Below, piece after piece: positions 1 through 9,237 of a stretch of DNA of 33,428 nt (the first letter of the stretch is position 1; every line of letters begins with the position of its first letter). The notes beneath the pieces were generated by a model. It had not been told where the DNA came from. It saw only the letters and a list, made by a program, of their open reading frames with translations, and did not search any database. The position numbers were made by a program, and so were the translations under genes. This stretch comes from Actinomycetota bacterium (GTDB taxonomy: Bacteria > Actinomycetota > Actinomycetes > Streptosporangiales > Streptosporangiaceae), in assembly GCA_027314595.1 (NCBI GenBank), contig DAHVAN010000361.1:1-33428 (forward strand), written 5' to 3'.

Positions 1-84
1 CACATCAACCGGATCTTCGCCAAAACCGGATCGGCCAACCGCACTGCCGCGATCCGCTACGCCCGCGACCACCATCTCGGATAG
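1..84 (+). CDS. LuxR-type HTH regulator, C-terminal end only
   Basis: The window opens inside a reading frame of 27 codons plus TAG. It reads HINRIFAKTGSANRTAAIRY and continues for seven more residues. This matches the recognition helix and tail of the LuxR/NarL DNA-binding domain, where a 'VKTHINRIFxKTG..RTxAxxYA' pattern is usual. The upstream part lies outside the window, so its sensor domain (receiver, ATPase or other) cannot be seen. It is probably the end of an unrelated upstream gene rather than part of the biosynthetic cluster, because about 570 bp of decayed sequence separates it from the cluster activator. Confidence 0.7.
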   Translation, partial: HINRIFAKTGSANRTAAIRYARDHHLG

Positions 85-172
85 CGGCCCCCGGACCCGG
101 CTCGCGACGACCGCCCCGCCACATGAACTCCGCGCACCGCTCCCCGGCCCCCGCCATGACTGCTATTCGGCA

Positions 173-423
173 GATCCGGGGGCGTTGCTGTCAACTCCAG
201 CTGGTCCAGGTCCAATCGGCCCGCCAGGCCCGGCGGGAGGACCGCCCGCAGCTGGGACGCCATGTTCTCGGGCACGCCGAAGATCCGGCGGAACACCGAG
301 TCGTGCGGAGTGCCCGCGTGCCCGCGAGCTTCGTCGACGAAGCGCTGAAGGAGTGGGCTCATCGAGCAGGAACTCGAATCGGGGCAGGTATGCCTCCATC
401 TCCTTCTTGGCGTCGGGGCTCAC
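173..423 (-). pseudogene. Scrambled fragments of a probable Rpn-family (PD-(D/E)XK transposase-like) gene
   Basis: Two minus-strand reading frames hold short conserved pieces. One (about 173-362) reads PHDSVFRRIFGVPENMASQL and then RAVLPPGLAGRLDLDQLEL. From memory this is the N-terminal signature of the actinobacterial Rpn/YhgA-type nuclease family. The other (about 334-423) reads YLPRFEFLLDE, which resembles a middle segment of the same family. The order is wrong for a single gene and the frames differ, so this is a rearranged remnant and not expressed as a whole. The family assignment rests on short motifs only. Confidence 0.35.
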
Positions 424-427
424 GCAC

Positions 428-480
428 CGTAATGTCCGATCAGTGGTGCTGCGGCTGGCCCGGGAGAATGAGTCATGGGG
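428..480 (+). mobile_element. 53-bp transposase (integrase-core) relic
   Basis: This stretch encodes RNVRSVVLRLARENESWG and matches 49 of 53 bases of positions 26391-26443, inside the transposase pseudogene on the right of the window. Flanking sequence does not match. It is therefore a small leftover of the same insertion-sequence family, next to the Rpn-like remnants. The rest of the gap to the activator (481-656) shows no gene. It has a TACAG-N7-CTGTA inverted repeat at 551-567 and a GATAAT box at 592-597 that could serve the activator promoter, but no convincing -35 box. Confidence 0.6.
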
Positions 481-656
481 ATATTCAACTTCTACAGGCG
501 ACTATGTCGGGGCATGTTGGTTCTCGTACTCGACGAGCCCTTCGATTCTGTACAGGAGACTACTGTAGATACCGGACTAGACGGGCCTGCGGATAATGGT
601 GTTGCGGTACCAACCGACAGGGCCGCGAGATCGCAGCCATAACGAGGTAGGTTGTC

Positions 657-3600
657 TTGAAGTTCCGTCTTCTCGGCCCCGTAGAGGTTCTCGTGGCCGG
701 CCAACCTCTCAATCTCGCAAAAAAGCAGAGCGATGTGCTGGCCGCGCTGCTTATCGACGCTGGTCAGCCCATACCGCTATATGAACTCGCCACCCGAGTC
801 TGGGAAATCCCGCCTCCCGCGGCGAACAGCGCGCTATACGCGCACCTCTCGCGGATACGCCGGGTGCTGACCGATGACGAGGTAAACCTCACCAAGACAA
901 GCCGGGGCTATGCCATCCACGTTCCGCAGGATCGGGTCGATGTCTTCCAATTCCAGCAGCTGATCGAGGAGGGCACCAGGCCGGGGATCGACGATAGGAC
1001 GGGCGCGGCATTGCTGCGGCAGGCGCTTGATCTGTGGGCCGCGACCCCGCTGACCGGCATGTTGAGCATCTGGGCGGCGGGCGTGCGGGAGTCGCTCGAG
1101 CAGCAGCGAATCACCGCCGCGACGCTCTGGGCCCGGGCGCAGATCCGGCTTGGCCTGCCGGGATCGGTCGCGACCGAGCTATCGCTGCTGCTCGCCTCGC
1201 GACCGCTTGTCGAACCGCTGGCCGCTGAGCTGATGCGAGCGCTGCGCGCCTGCGGCCGGAGCGCCGAGGCGCTCGAATGGTTCGCCCGCACGCGCGGGCA
1301 CCTCATCGAGAAGCTCGGCACGGAACCAGGTCAGGAACTCCGCGAGCTGCACGTGGCGATCCTGCGCGGTGTCCCCGAGGCCGGGCAGGAACACGATTAC
1401 ACCGTGATCAGGCGGCACTCCGCCGCCGTCCCCGCGCAGCTGCCGGCTTACGCCACCGATTTCACCGGGCGCCATGAGTACCTCCGCGAGCTTGACGACC
1501 TGCTCTCCGTGACCGAGGCAAGGACGATCGTGATCTGCGGTACCGCCGGCGTGGGCAAGACCACACTGGCGGCGCACTGGGCTCAGCGGTCCAAGGAGCG
1601 TTTCCCCGACGGCCAGCTTCACGTCAACCTGCACGGCTTCTCCGGTCAGGAGCCGATGAAGCCGGCCGAGGCGCTCACCCGGTTCCTGCATTCCCTTGGC
1701 ATACCGCCGGGTGAGGTGCCGGCCAACGTGGACGAGGCGTCCGCGCTGTTCCGGTCGCTGCTTGTGGACAAGAGGGTCCTGATCCTGCTGGACAACGCGG
1801 TCTCCGCGGACCAGATCCGCCCCCTGCTGCCCGGGGCGGCGGACTGCCTGGTCCTGATCACCAGCAGGAACCGGCTGAGCAGGCTCGTCGCCCATGACGG
1901 GGCCCGCAGGATCAGCCTCGACGTGCTGCCCATGGAGGATGCCGTCGCGCTGCTCGACAAGCTGCTCGGCGCCCGCAGTGTCGCCGAGGCCGTCGCGATC
2001 TCTGATCTCGCCCAGGCGTGCGCGCGTCTGCCGTTGGCGCTGCGGATCGCCGCCGCCGCCATCGCCGACCGGCCCCATCAGCGCGTCACCGACTTCGTCC
2101 ATGCGCTCGCCGACGGCGACCCACTCGACGTGCTCTCCGTCACCGACGATCAGCAGGCGGCGGTGCGCACCGCCTTCGACGTCTCCTATCAGGCGCTGCC
2201 CGAGGAGACGAAGCGACTGTTCTGCATGATCGGCGCGTTTCCCGGGGCCGACTTCACCATCGCCGCGGTCGCCGCCCTGGCCGACATCGACGTGACCCCG
2301 GCGGGCCGGATTCTTGACCAGCTCGCGGCGATGCACATGATCGAGCAGACCTCGCACCAGCGGTACGCGTTCCACGACCTCCTCCGGTCGTACGCGGGAA
2401 AACGCTGCCAAGCGCACATCGCCGAGGCCGAACGGCTCGCGGGCCTGCGGCGGCTATGCGGCTACTACCTGGCGATGACCGACGCGGGCGCCAGGCAGGT
2501 GAGCCCCCAGATGTTCCGGCTCGAGGTGGCGAGCGCCCTGGCGCATCGCGGCGAGCCCGCCTTCGCGGATCCGCGCGAGGCGGTGGAGTGGCTGGACAGC
2601 GAGCGGGAGAACCTGGTCGCGGTCACCCAGGTCGCCGAGCGTGAGCGACTGCACCCGCTGGCCTGGCTGATCGCCGATAGCCTGCGCGGCTACCTTGACC
2701 TGCGACAGAACAAGCCGGACTGGCTGGCGATCGCGGAATCCGGCCTGGCCGCGGCGACCGACGCCGGCCACCTAGCCGGGCAGGCGGCCGCGCACCACAA
2801 CCTCGCCCTGGTCTGCCGGAGCGCGGGCCAGTTCGAGCGGGCCTTCAACCACTTGGCCCAGGCGCGCACGCTCAGCCGCGAGGCGGGCTGGACCGAGGGT
2901 CACACCGCCGCCCTGTGCAATCTCGGCATCCTGTACGCGCACCAGGGCCGGATGCGGGAGGCCATCGAGCACTACGGCCAGGCCCTTGACGCCAACAGGA
3001 GGACGCACAAGCTCGCGGGCATCGCGGTCAACCTCGGCAACCTGGCCGAAGCCTACCGCCAGATGAACGAGCTTCCCCATGCGATGGCACTGACCACCGA
3101 GGCGCTGTCGCTGTACACCGAGATCGATGCGCCCACCGGGTGCGGCATAGCGCTGGTCAACCTGGGCGGCATGCATCAGGAGCTCGGCGATTCCGAACTG
3201 GCCCTAAGCTACGTCGAGCGTGGTCTCGCGATTCACCGCAAGCTCAGCGACCTGCACCATGAAGCGGAAGCGCTGAGCGAGCTGAGCCGGGTGCACTGCG
3301 CGGTCGGCCGTCCGGACGCGGCCGTGTCCGCGGCCAAGGCGGCACTTGAGATCAACGAGACCCAAGGCAACCGGAGCCTGGAAGCGGACGCCAGGAACTC
3401 GCTGGCCGCGGCCCTGGCCGCCCTCGGCCACACACAGGACGCGATCAAGCATTACAAGCGGGCGCTGGCGGTGTCCGCCGCCGCGGGTGCGCTTTACTAC
3501 GAGATCGTCGCGTCGATTGGCCTCGCCTGCCTGCTCGCCGCGACCGGAGAGACCGTCCAGGCGGAAACGCTGGCACAGCGAGCGGTGAAGTGCGCACACG

Positions 3601-3665
3601 AGGCCGGCTACCGAGGCCAGGAGAACGAGGCGCTCGCCCTGCTCGGCCCGGCGGCGCTAGCGTGA
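657..3665 (+). CDS. SARP-family (AfsR-like) transcriptional activator with NB-ARC and TPR domains
   Basis: A 1002-residue protein starting at TTG 657. The sequence GAGG at 644-647 lies 9 nt upstream, and the product begins MKFRLLGPVEV, the usual SARP start. Residues 1-95 form the OmpR-like winged-helix DNA-binding domain, and about 95-245 the bacterial transcriptional activation domain. An NB-ARC ATPase domain follows, with Walker A GTAGVGKT at about 295-302 and ILLDNA as Walker B. From about 690 to the end are tetratricopeptide repeats. This layout is that of AfsR/large SARPs, which bind direct repeats upstream of biosynthetic promoters and recruit RNA polymerase. It directly precedes the NRPS genes on the same strand, so it is most likely the pathway-specific activator. 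The signal sensed by the NB-ARC/TPR part is unknown. Confidence 0.93.
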   Translation: MKFRLLGPVEVLVAGQPLNLAKKQSDVLAALLIDAGQPIPLYELATRVWEIPPPAANSALYAHLSRIRRVLTDDEVNLTKTSRGYAIHVPQDRVDVFQFQQLIEEGTRPGIDDRTGAALLRQALDLWAATPLTGMLSIWAAGVRESLEQQRITAATLWARAQIRLGLPGSVATELSLLLASRPLVEPLAAELMRALRACGRSAEALEWFARTRGHLIEKLGTEPGQELRELHVAILRGVPEAGQEHDYTVIRRHSAAVPAQLPAYATDFTGRHEYLRELDDLLSVTEARTIVICGTAGVGKTTLAAHWAQRSKERFPDGQLHVNLHGFSGQEPMKPAEALTRFLHSLGIPPGEVPANVDEASALFRSLLVDKRVLILLDNAVSADQIRPLLPGAADCLVLITSRNRLSRLVAHDGARRISLDVLPMEDAVALLDKLLGARSVAEAVAISDLAQACARLPLALRIAAAAIADRPHQRVTDFVHALADGDPLDVLSVTDDQQAAVRTAFDVSYQALPEETKRLFCMIGAFPGADFTIAAVAALADIDVTPAGRILDQLAAMHMIEQTSHQRYAFHDLLRSYAGKRCQAHIAEAERLAGLRRLCGYYLAMTDAGARQVSPQMFRLEVASALAHRGEPAFADPREAVEWLDSERENLVAVTQVAERERLHPLAWLIADSLRGYLDLRQNKPDWLAIAESGLAAATDAGHLAGQAAAHHNLALVCRSAGQFERAFNHLAQARTLSREAGWTEGHTAALCNLGILYAHQGRMREAIEHYGQALDANRRTHKLAGIAVNLGNLAEAYRQMNELPHAMALTTEALSLYTEIDAPTGCGIALVNLGGMHQELGDSELALSYVERGLAIHRKLSDLHHEAEALSELSRVHCAVGRPDAAVSAAKAALEINETQGNRSLEADARNSLAAALAALGHTQDAIKHYKRALAVSAAAGALYYEIVASIGLACLLAATGETVQAETLAQRAVKCAHEAGYRGQENEALALLGPAALA

Positions 3666-3686
3666 CCGCTCCCTCCCGCGGATCCC

Positions 3687-3763
3687 CTGCGGGCCGCAGT
3701 CACCACGGTTCGTTCTGAAGATCCGGGATCTTGATCTTGAACGGGCCGTGGTGACTCCCGCAG
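3687..3763. terminator. Long multi-segment stem-loop between activator and NRPS
   Basis: Nested perfect inverted repeats lie in the gap after the activator. CTGCGGG (3687-3693) pairs with CCCGCAG (3757-3763). AGTCACCACGG (3698-3708) pairs with CCGTGGTGACT (3746-3756). Inside are CGTTC/GAACG and AGATCC/GGATCT. There is no T-run. The simplest reading is a factor-independent hairpin terminator of the activator transcript. An operator or RNA leader structure for the NRPS transcript, whose start codon is 136 nt further on, is also possible. Confidence 0.5.
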
Positions 3764-3898
3764 CCGAACGGCTGGGTGTCGGGCGTGAAGAACGTACAAG
3801 ACGCGCGCGATCGCCAGGGGCACAGTAGGGGCAGCCGTAGCGGGCCGCGGGCATCGCGCGCACGCGCAGCGGCTCTTGGCGAAACGGAGGATCTCCCG

Positions 3899-6800
3899 AT
3901 GGATCAGGCTCGCTCTTCTGCCGATGAGCGCACCCGCACGGCGCTGTCGGTGGGCCAGGAGCAGCTCTACTTTCTTGAGCAGATGCTGCCCGGGCGGCCG
4001 ACCTACAACGTCCCGCTGCTCCACCGGGTGACCGGGCCACTCGACCTTGAGGCGCTGCGGGAGAGCCTGACCGCGAGCGTGCGCAGGCACGAGTCGCTGC
4101 GCACCAGCTTCGGCTCCGCGGACGGCACGCCCTACGCGCGCGTCGCCCCGGCGGCGGACGTGGAGCTGCCGGTCACCGACCTGAGCGCCGTGCCCGCGGC
4201 GGACCGGGACGCCGCGGCCAGGGAGGCCGTCGCCGCCCACGTCCTCGCCCCGTTCAACCTCGAGGTCGGCCCGCTGTACCGCTTCGCGGTGTTCACGCTC
4301 GCGCCGGACGAGCACATCATCTCCCGCGTGCTGCACCACTCGGTGACCGACGGCTGGTCGGCCGCCACGCTCAACGCCGAGCTCGTCGCCGACTATGCCG
4401 CCCTGCTTCGGGGGGATGCGCCGGGCGTCGAGGCGCCCGCGACGCGGTACGCCGACTTTGCCGCCAACCAGCGGGCCCTGCTCGACGGCAAGGGCCTTGA
4501 CGACCAGCTCGCGTACTGGGAAGAGCAGCTGCGCGGGCTTGGTCCGCTTGACCTGCCGGGCGACCGGCCGCGGCCGGTGGAGCCCACCTCGGCAGGCGAC
4601 GCGGTCGTCGTCGAGCTTCCCCCCGGCCTCGTGCGCCAGGCCAAGCAACTCGCCGGGGACGAGGGCCGGTCGCTGTTCATGATCTTGACCGCCGCCCTGG
4701 TCACCCTGCTGGCCCGCTACACCGGCAGCGAGGACATCGCGATCGGCGCGGCCGCGCCCGGGCGGACGGACCCGGATCTCGAAGGCGTCGTCGGCTACTT
4801 CACCAACATGGTCGTGCTGCGCGCCGACGTGTCCGGCGACCCGTCCTTCCGCGCGCTGCTCGGCCGGATCGCCGACGTCACCATGGACGCGTTCGACCAT
4901 CAGGACGTGCCCTTCGAGCGGGTCGTCGACCGCCTGCGGCCGGTGCGCGACCCCGGCCGTAACCCGCTCTTCGGCGTCTGCGCGCAGCTGCTTGACGACC
5001 ACAACTCGGGGAGCGGCCTCGAGCTCGCCGGGGCCCGCACGACCCCGGTCGAACCCCCCGTCGGGGGCGCGCGCTTCGACCTCGCGCTGAACTTCGTTGA
5101 GTCACCCGGCGGGCTGCTGCTGCGGATCGAGTACTCGAGCGACCTGTTCGACCGGTGGCGGATCGAGGCGCTCGCGGGCCATATGGAACAGGTTCTCGCC
5201 GGTGCCGTCGCGGATCCTGGGCGATCGGTACGCGAGCTACCGCTCATGGGCGAGGCCGAGCGCGACCGAGTGCTCGGCGCGGGCCGAGGGCGGCCGCTTG
5301 AGCTCGGCGACGAGCCGGTGCACACCGTGATCGCGCGCCGCGCGGCGGCCCAGCCCGGTCACGTCGCGGCGGTATTCGAGGGTCGCGAACTGACCTACGC
5401 GGAGTTGGACAGCAGGGCAGACACGGTCGCCCGTTTCCTGCGCCGCCGCGGCGTGGCCCACGGAGAGATCGTCGCCGTGGCCATGGAGCGGGACACCGAC
5501 GCGCTGGTCACGCTGCTCGGCGTGCTCAAGGCAGGCGCGGCCTACGCCATCCTCGACCCGCGCCTGCCGTCTGCCCGGCTTGACTACATATTCGACGACA
5601 CCGGCGCACGGCTCGTGCTGACGCAGAAGCGAACCCGCGGCGGGCTGCCCGAGTCCGCGGCGAGAACGATCGTCGAGGTGGACGAGGACTGGGCTGCCAT
5701 CGAGGCGGCGGCGCGGGACACCGCGCTGCCGGAGTGGGCGGGCCGCGATTCCCTGGCCTACGTGCTCTACACGTCAGGCTCGACCGGCAAGCCCAAGGGC
5801 GTGCTGCTTGAGCACCGTGCCCTCCGGTCGTTCATGGAGTCGTACCGGCGCATCTTCGATCTCGTTCCCGAGGACCGGATGCTGCAGCTGGCCGCGCTGC
5901 CGTTCGACATGTCGCACGGCGAGATCCTCGCCGGGCTCTCGGCAGGCGCCACGCTCATCCTCGTGGACCCGGAGGCGGGCGCCTCTCCCGATGCCCTCAG
6001 CGCCCTGATGCGCGCACAGCGGGCGAGCTACATCTGCATGTCCCCGGCGATGCTGGCGCTGGTGGAGAGCGGGCCGTATCCGGACCTGCGCAAGATCATG
6101 GCGGGCGGCGAAGCGGTGCCTGCCGAGGTGGTCAACAAGTGGAACATCGCCGGCCGGCGGCTGATCAACGTGTACGGCCCGACGGAAGCCGCCGTCGGCT
6201 GCACGTCGTACGAGTGCCCGCCGGCCGAGTGGCGCTCGGCACCGCCGATCGGCGCGCCGTTCCCTGACCGGCGCATGTACGTGGTGGACAAGGCGGGGAA
6301 CCTCCTGCCCAGAGGCGTGCCAGGCGAACTGCTCATCGGCGGGGAGGAAGGGCTGGCGCGCGGGTACCTCAACCAGCCCGAGCGGACGGCGGCCGCCTTC
6401 ACCGACGATCCGTTCACCCCGGGCGGGCGCGTCTACCGCAGCGGTGACCTGGTGCGCTGGAATCGCGACGACCAGCTTGAATTCATCGGGCGGATAGACA
6501 GCCAGATCAAGCTGCGCGGGCTGCGGATCGAGCTCGAGGAGATCGAATCGGCCCTCCTCGCGCACGCCGACGTGACGATGGCGGCGGTGGCGCCGCGCCC
6601 GGACCAGCGCGGCGAACAGCAGCTCGTCGGCTACGTGACCGCCAGGGGAGGCGGCGAGCCTGACCTGGCGGAACTCCGGCGGCACCTGGCTGCCTGGCTG
6701 CCCGACTACATGATCCCCGCCGCTTGGGTGGTCATGGACCGGCTGCCGCTGACCACGGCGCGCAAGGTGGACCGGGCCGCGCTGCCCGCCCCGGTCTTCC

Positions 6801-7066
6801 CCGACGGCGCCGATGAGTTCGTGCCGCCCGCGACGCCGACCGAGCGGCAGGTCGCGGCGATCTTCGCCGAGGTGCTCGAGCGGGCCCAGGTGAGCGCGGC
6901 CGACTCGTTCTTCGACCTCGGCGGCAACTCGCTCGCGGCCATGCGGGTCATCGGCCGGATCGGCAAGTTCTTCGGCGTTAAGGTCAAGCTGCGGACCATG
7001 TTCAGTGGCTCCTCGGTGCGGGCGCTGGCGACCGCCATCGACCAGCTGCGGGCCGACGGCCAATGA
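3899..7066 (+). CDS. NRPS module, C-A-PCP
   Basis: A 1055-residue single NRPS module. I place the start at ATG 3899 because GGAGG (3886-3890) sits 8 nt upstream and the protein then begins at the usual condensation-domain edge; the frame is open further upstream without such support. The condensation domain spans about 15-440 and has an intact HHSVTDG motif at 146-152. The adenylation domain (about 455-960) carries YTSGSTGKPKG at 624-634, YGPTEA at 759 and YRSGD. The carrier domain has DLGGNSL with the phosphopantetheine Ser at about 1011. Aligned by eye to GrsA-PheA, the pocket residues read D-M-G-C-M-G-V-V-G-K. The Asp that holds the amino group is kept, but I cannot assign a substrate. There is no epimerase or fused thioesterase. 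The next gene overlaps by 4 nt and supplies the thioesterase. With a condensation domain it should be the extension module, receiving the unit loaded by the A-PCP protein at 11310. Confidence 0.95.
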   Translation: MDQARSSADERTRTALSVGQEQLYFLEQMLPGRPTYNVPLLHRVTGPLDLEALRESLTASVRRHESLRTSFGSADGTPYARVAPAADVELPVTDLSAVPAADRDAAAREAVAAHVLAPFNLEVGPLYRFAVFTLAPDEHIISRVLHHSVTDGWSAATLNAELVADYAALLRGDAPGVEAPATRYADFAANQRALLDGKGLDDQLAYWEEQLRGLGPLDLPGDRPRPVEPTSAGDAVVVELPPGLVRQAKQLAGDEGRSLFMILTAALVTLLARYTGSEDIAIGAAAPGRTDPDLEGVVGYFTNMVVLRADVSGDPSFRALLGRIADVTMDAFDHQDVPFERVVDRLRPVRDPGRNPLFGVCAQLLDDHNSGSGLELAGARTTPVEPPVGGARFDLALNFVESPGGLLLRIEYSSDLFDRWRIEALAGHMEQVLAGAVADPGRSVRELPLMGEAERDRVLGAGRGRPLELGDEPVHTVIARRAAAQPGHVAAVFEGRELTYAELDSRADTVARFLRRRGVAHGEIVAVAMERDTDALVTLLGVLKAGAAYAILDPRLPSARLDYIFDDTGARLVLTQKRTRGGLPESAARTIVEVDEDWAAIEAAARDTALPEWAGRDSLAYVLYTSGSTGKPKGVLLEHRALRSFMESYRRIFDLVPEDRMLQLAALPFDMSHGEILAGLSAGATLILVDPEAGASPDALSALMRAQRASYICMSPAMLALVESGPYPDLRKIMAGGEAVPAEVVNKWNIAGRRLINVYGPTEAAVGCTSYECPPAEWRSAPPIGAPFPDRRMYVVDKAGNLLPRGVPGELLIGGEEGLARGYLNQPERTAAAFTDDPFTPGGRVYRSGDLVRWNRDDQLEFIGRIDSQIKLRGLRIELEEIESALLAHADVTMAAVAPRPDQRGEQQLVGYVTARGGGEPDLAELRRHLAAWLPDYMIPAAWVVMDRLPLTTARKVDRAALPAPVFPDGADEFVPPATPTERQVAAIFAEVLERAQVSAADSFFDLGGNSLAAMRVIGRIGKFFGVKVKLRTMFSGSSVRALATAIDQLRADGQ

Positions 7067-7896
7067 CGGCCGACAGCATTGTGCCGCTGCGGCCGATCAC
7101 CGGGACGCTGCCGCTTTACTGCGTCCATCCGGTCTCCGGGTCCGTGTTCCCCTACCTGCCCCTCGCCCCGCTGCTTGAACAGGAGCAGCCGGTGTACGGC
7201 CTTGAGGCGCCGGGCTACGACGATGACCGGCCGCCGGTGGCGCTGCTGCCCGAGCTGTCGGCAGGGTACGTCGAGGAGATCGGCCAGCATGCCGGCGGTC
7301 AGCCGCTGTGCCTGCTCGGCTGGTCCATGGGCGGGGCGATCGCCTACGACATGGCCTGCCGGATGCGGGCCGCCGGCCGGGCGCCCGCGCTGGTGATCCT
7401 GGTCGAAACGCTGGTGCCCGAGCCGCGGCCGGTGCCCGATGACCGGCTGCTGCTCGTCCTGTTCGCCGCAGACCTGGCCGGCCGGGCGGACCCTGACGCG
7501 CGGCGCGCGCTCGATGCCGTGCTCGGCGCCGCGCCAGGCGGCCTGCCCGGCCGGCCGGCCGAGGCTTTCGGAGCCCTGGCCGCCGCCGGCCTGATTCCCC
7601 GTGAGCTTGACCAGGAGACCCTGAGCCGGCGCTTCGCGCTGTTCCGCGCGCATCTGGCCGCGCTGTACGGCTACCGTGCCGCCGCGGGCTACCCGGGGCC
7701 GGTCGTCGCCATCCGGGGGGAACGCACCTCCGCCGTCGGCCGCTCCTGGGCGGACGTCGCGCTCGACCTTACCGAGCACACGGTGCCCGGCGACCACTAC
7801 TCGATCTGGCACGAGGGGCTGGCCGAGCTCGGTGCGGCCGTTCGGCGGTCACTGCGGCGCACCCGCACCGCGCTGTCCGGGGAAAGAACCCGATGA
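7063..7896 (+). CDS. Stand-alone chain-releasing thioesterase (alpha/beta hydrolase)
   Basis: A 277-residue thioesterase whose ATG overlaps the NRPS stop (ATGA), so it is translationally coupled. The nucleophile motif is GWSMGG with Ser88, and GDHYSIW near residue 245 gives the catalytic His. The N-terminal LYCVHPVSGSVF region matches the oxyanion strand of type I NRPS thioesterase domains, and the protein resembles a detached terminal domain more than a GrsT-type editing enzyme. The residue after the strand that usually carries the catalytic Asp reads ILVET, so Glu may replace Asp. It probably releases the product from the C-A-PCP module by hydrolysis or cyclisation. The second thioesterase at 20006 looks like the proofreading type, which supports a release role for this one. 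Confidence 0.85.
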   Translation: MTADSIVPLRPITGTLPLYCVHPVSGSVFPYLPLAPLLEQEQPVYGLEAPGYDDDRPPVALLPELSAGYVEEIGQHAGGQPLCLLGWSMGGAIAYDMACRMRAAGRAPALVILVETLVPEPRPVPDDRLLLVLFAADLAGRADPDARRALDAVLGAAPGGLPGRPAEAFGALAAAGLIPRELDQETLSRRFALFRAHLAALYGYRAAAGYPGPVVAIRGERTSAVGRSWADVALDLTEHTVPGDHYSIWHEGLAELGAAVRRSLRRTRTALSGERTR

Positions 7897-9182
7897 GCGA
7901 GAGCACAGAGACGGCAGCGGGGCAGGCGGTCAAGCCGACGCTGTGGCGCAACCGCGATTTCCTGACGTTTTGGTCGGGGGAGACGCTCTCGCTGTTCGGC
8001 GAGCAGGTCACCCTCTTCGCCCTGCCCCTGACCGCGGTGTTCGCCCTCGGTTCCGGTCCCGAGCAGCTCGGCCTGCTGCGATTCCTGCAGATGATTCCGT
8101 ACCTGCTGCTCGGACCGCTGGCCGGCGTGTGGATCGACCGGCACCGGCGGCGGTCGGCCATGCTCAGCGCCAACCTCACGCGGATGATCTTGATCGGGCT
8201 GGTCCCGGTGCTCGCCGCGATCGGCCACCTGAGCATGCCAGTGCTTCTGCTGATCACCTTCGGCGTGGGCAGCGCGGCCGTGGTTTACGACGTGAGCTGG
8301 ATGTCTTTCGTCCCGGATCTCGTCAGGGACCCCGAGCACCTGGTCGAGGCGAACGCGAGGCTCGGCATGTCGCAGTCGGCGGCCACCGCTGCGGGCCCCG
8401 GACTCGCCGGGGCGCTGGTCAGCATGCTCACCGCGCCCATCGCGCTGGCCGCGAACGCGGCCACCTACCTGGTCTCCGGCATCTCCCTGCTGCTGATCCG
8501 GACGGTCGAGGAGCCGCCGCGACCGGCCGAGCGGCCCCGGCTGACCAGGGACCTCGTGGATGGCCTGCGTTTCGTCGCGGGCAACAGGTACCTGCGGGCG
8601 GTGGCGCTCGTCGGCGGGCTCTGCAACTTCTTCATCTCGGCCAACCAGCCGATCTTCATCCTCTACGCGGTGCGGGACAGGCACTTTCCCGCCTCCGTTC
8701 TCGGGCTCGTGCTGTCGCTCGGAGCGGTCGGCGGTGTGCTCGGCGCGCTGCTCGCGGTCGGCCTGATCCGCCGGATGGGCCCCGGGCACCTGTATATCGC
8801 CTCGCTGACCCTCGCTTTCGCGGCCCCGCTCATCATCCCGGCCGCCGCCGGGTCGCGGACGCTCATGGGCATCGAGTTCACCGTCGCTTACTTCCTTTCC
8901 TACCTGGGGGTGAGCGTGGTCAACGTAGTCATACTCAGCCTGCGTCAGGCCATCACCCCCGCCTCGCTGATGGGCCGGATGAACGCGGCGATGCGCGCGG
9001 TGATGTTCGGTCTCGGCGCGATCGGCGGTCCTGCTGCTGGCCTGGCCGCCACGGTCCTTGGCCTCCATGACGCGCTGTGGCTGTCCGCGCTCCTCGGGAC
9101 GGCGTTCCTCGTCACCGTGTTCACCTCTCCGGTGAGCAGGCTCCGGGCGTTCCCGTCCCGCGACGGCTCGGCTACCAGCTAA
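7893..9182 (+). CDS. MFS exporter (EntS-like, 12 TM)
   Basis: A 429-residue membrane protein with an ATGA overlap to the thioesterase gene. It begins with a short cytoplasmic tail, then FLTFWSGETLSLFGEQVTLF, typical of the MFS_3 group that includes the enterobactin exporter EntS. A DRHRRR-type loop follows transmembrane segment 2 (GVWIDRHRRRSAML). About twelve hydrophobic segments are visible, with a charged central loop near residues 200-225. Its place in the NRPS operon points to export of the peptide product and to self-resistance. No substrate can be read from the sequence. Confidence 0.9.
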   Translation: MSESTETAAGQAVKPTLWRNRDFLTFWSGETLSLFGEQVTLFALPLTAVFALGSGPEQLGLLRFLQMIPYLLLGPLAGVWIDRHRRRSAMLSANLTRMILIGLVPVLAAIGHLSMPVLLLITFGVGSAAVVYDVSWMSFVPDLVRDPEHLVEANARLGMSQSAATAAGPGLAGALVSMLTAPIALAANAATYLVSGISLLLIRTVEEPPRPAERPRLTRDLVDGLRFVAGNRYLRAVALVGGLCNFFISANQPIFILYAVRDRHFPASVLGLVLSLGAVGGVLGALLAVGLIRRMGPGHLYIASLTLAFAAPLIIPAAAGSRTLMGIEFTVAYFLSYLGVSVVNVVILSLRQAITPASLMGRMNAAMRAVMFGLGAIGGPAAGLAATVLGLHDALWLSALLGTAFLVTVFTSPVSRLRAFPSRDGSATS

Positions 9183-9237
9183 AACGGCGTCCTTGCCGGG
9201 CCGGCAAGCAGCCCGCAAGATACAGGCAAGACGCGGA

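Noticed and set aside
492-565. TACAGG-type direct repeats before the SARP gene as SARP binding sites
   Set aside because: Two similar 12-mers are about 58 bp apart, not the 11- or 22-bp spacing expected for SARP heptamers.
3776-3898. N-terminal extension of the C-A-PCP protein using an upstream start
   Set aside because: The 41 extra residues are basic, unlike any condensation-domain lead, and GGAGG with correct spacing supports ATG 3899.
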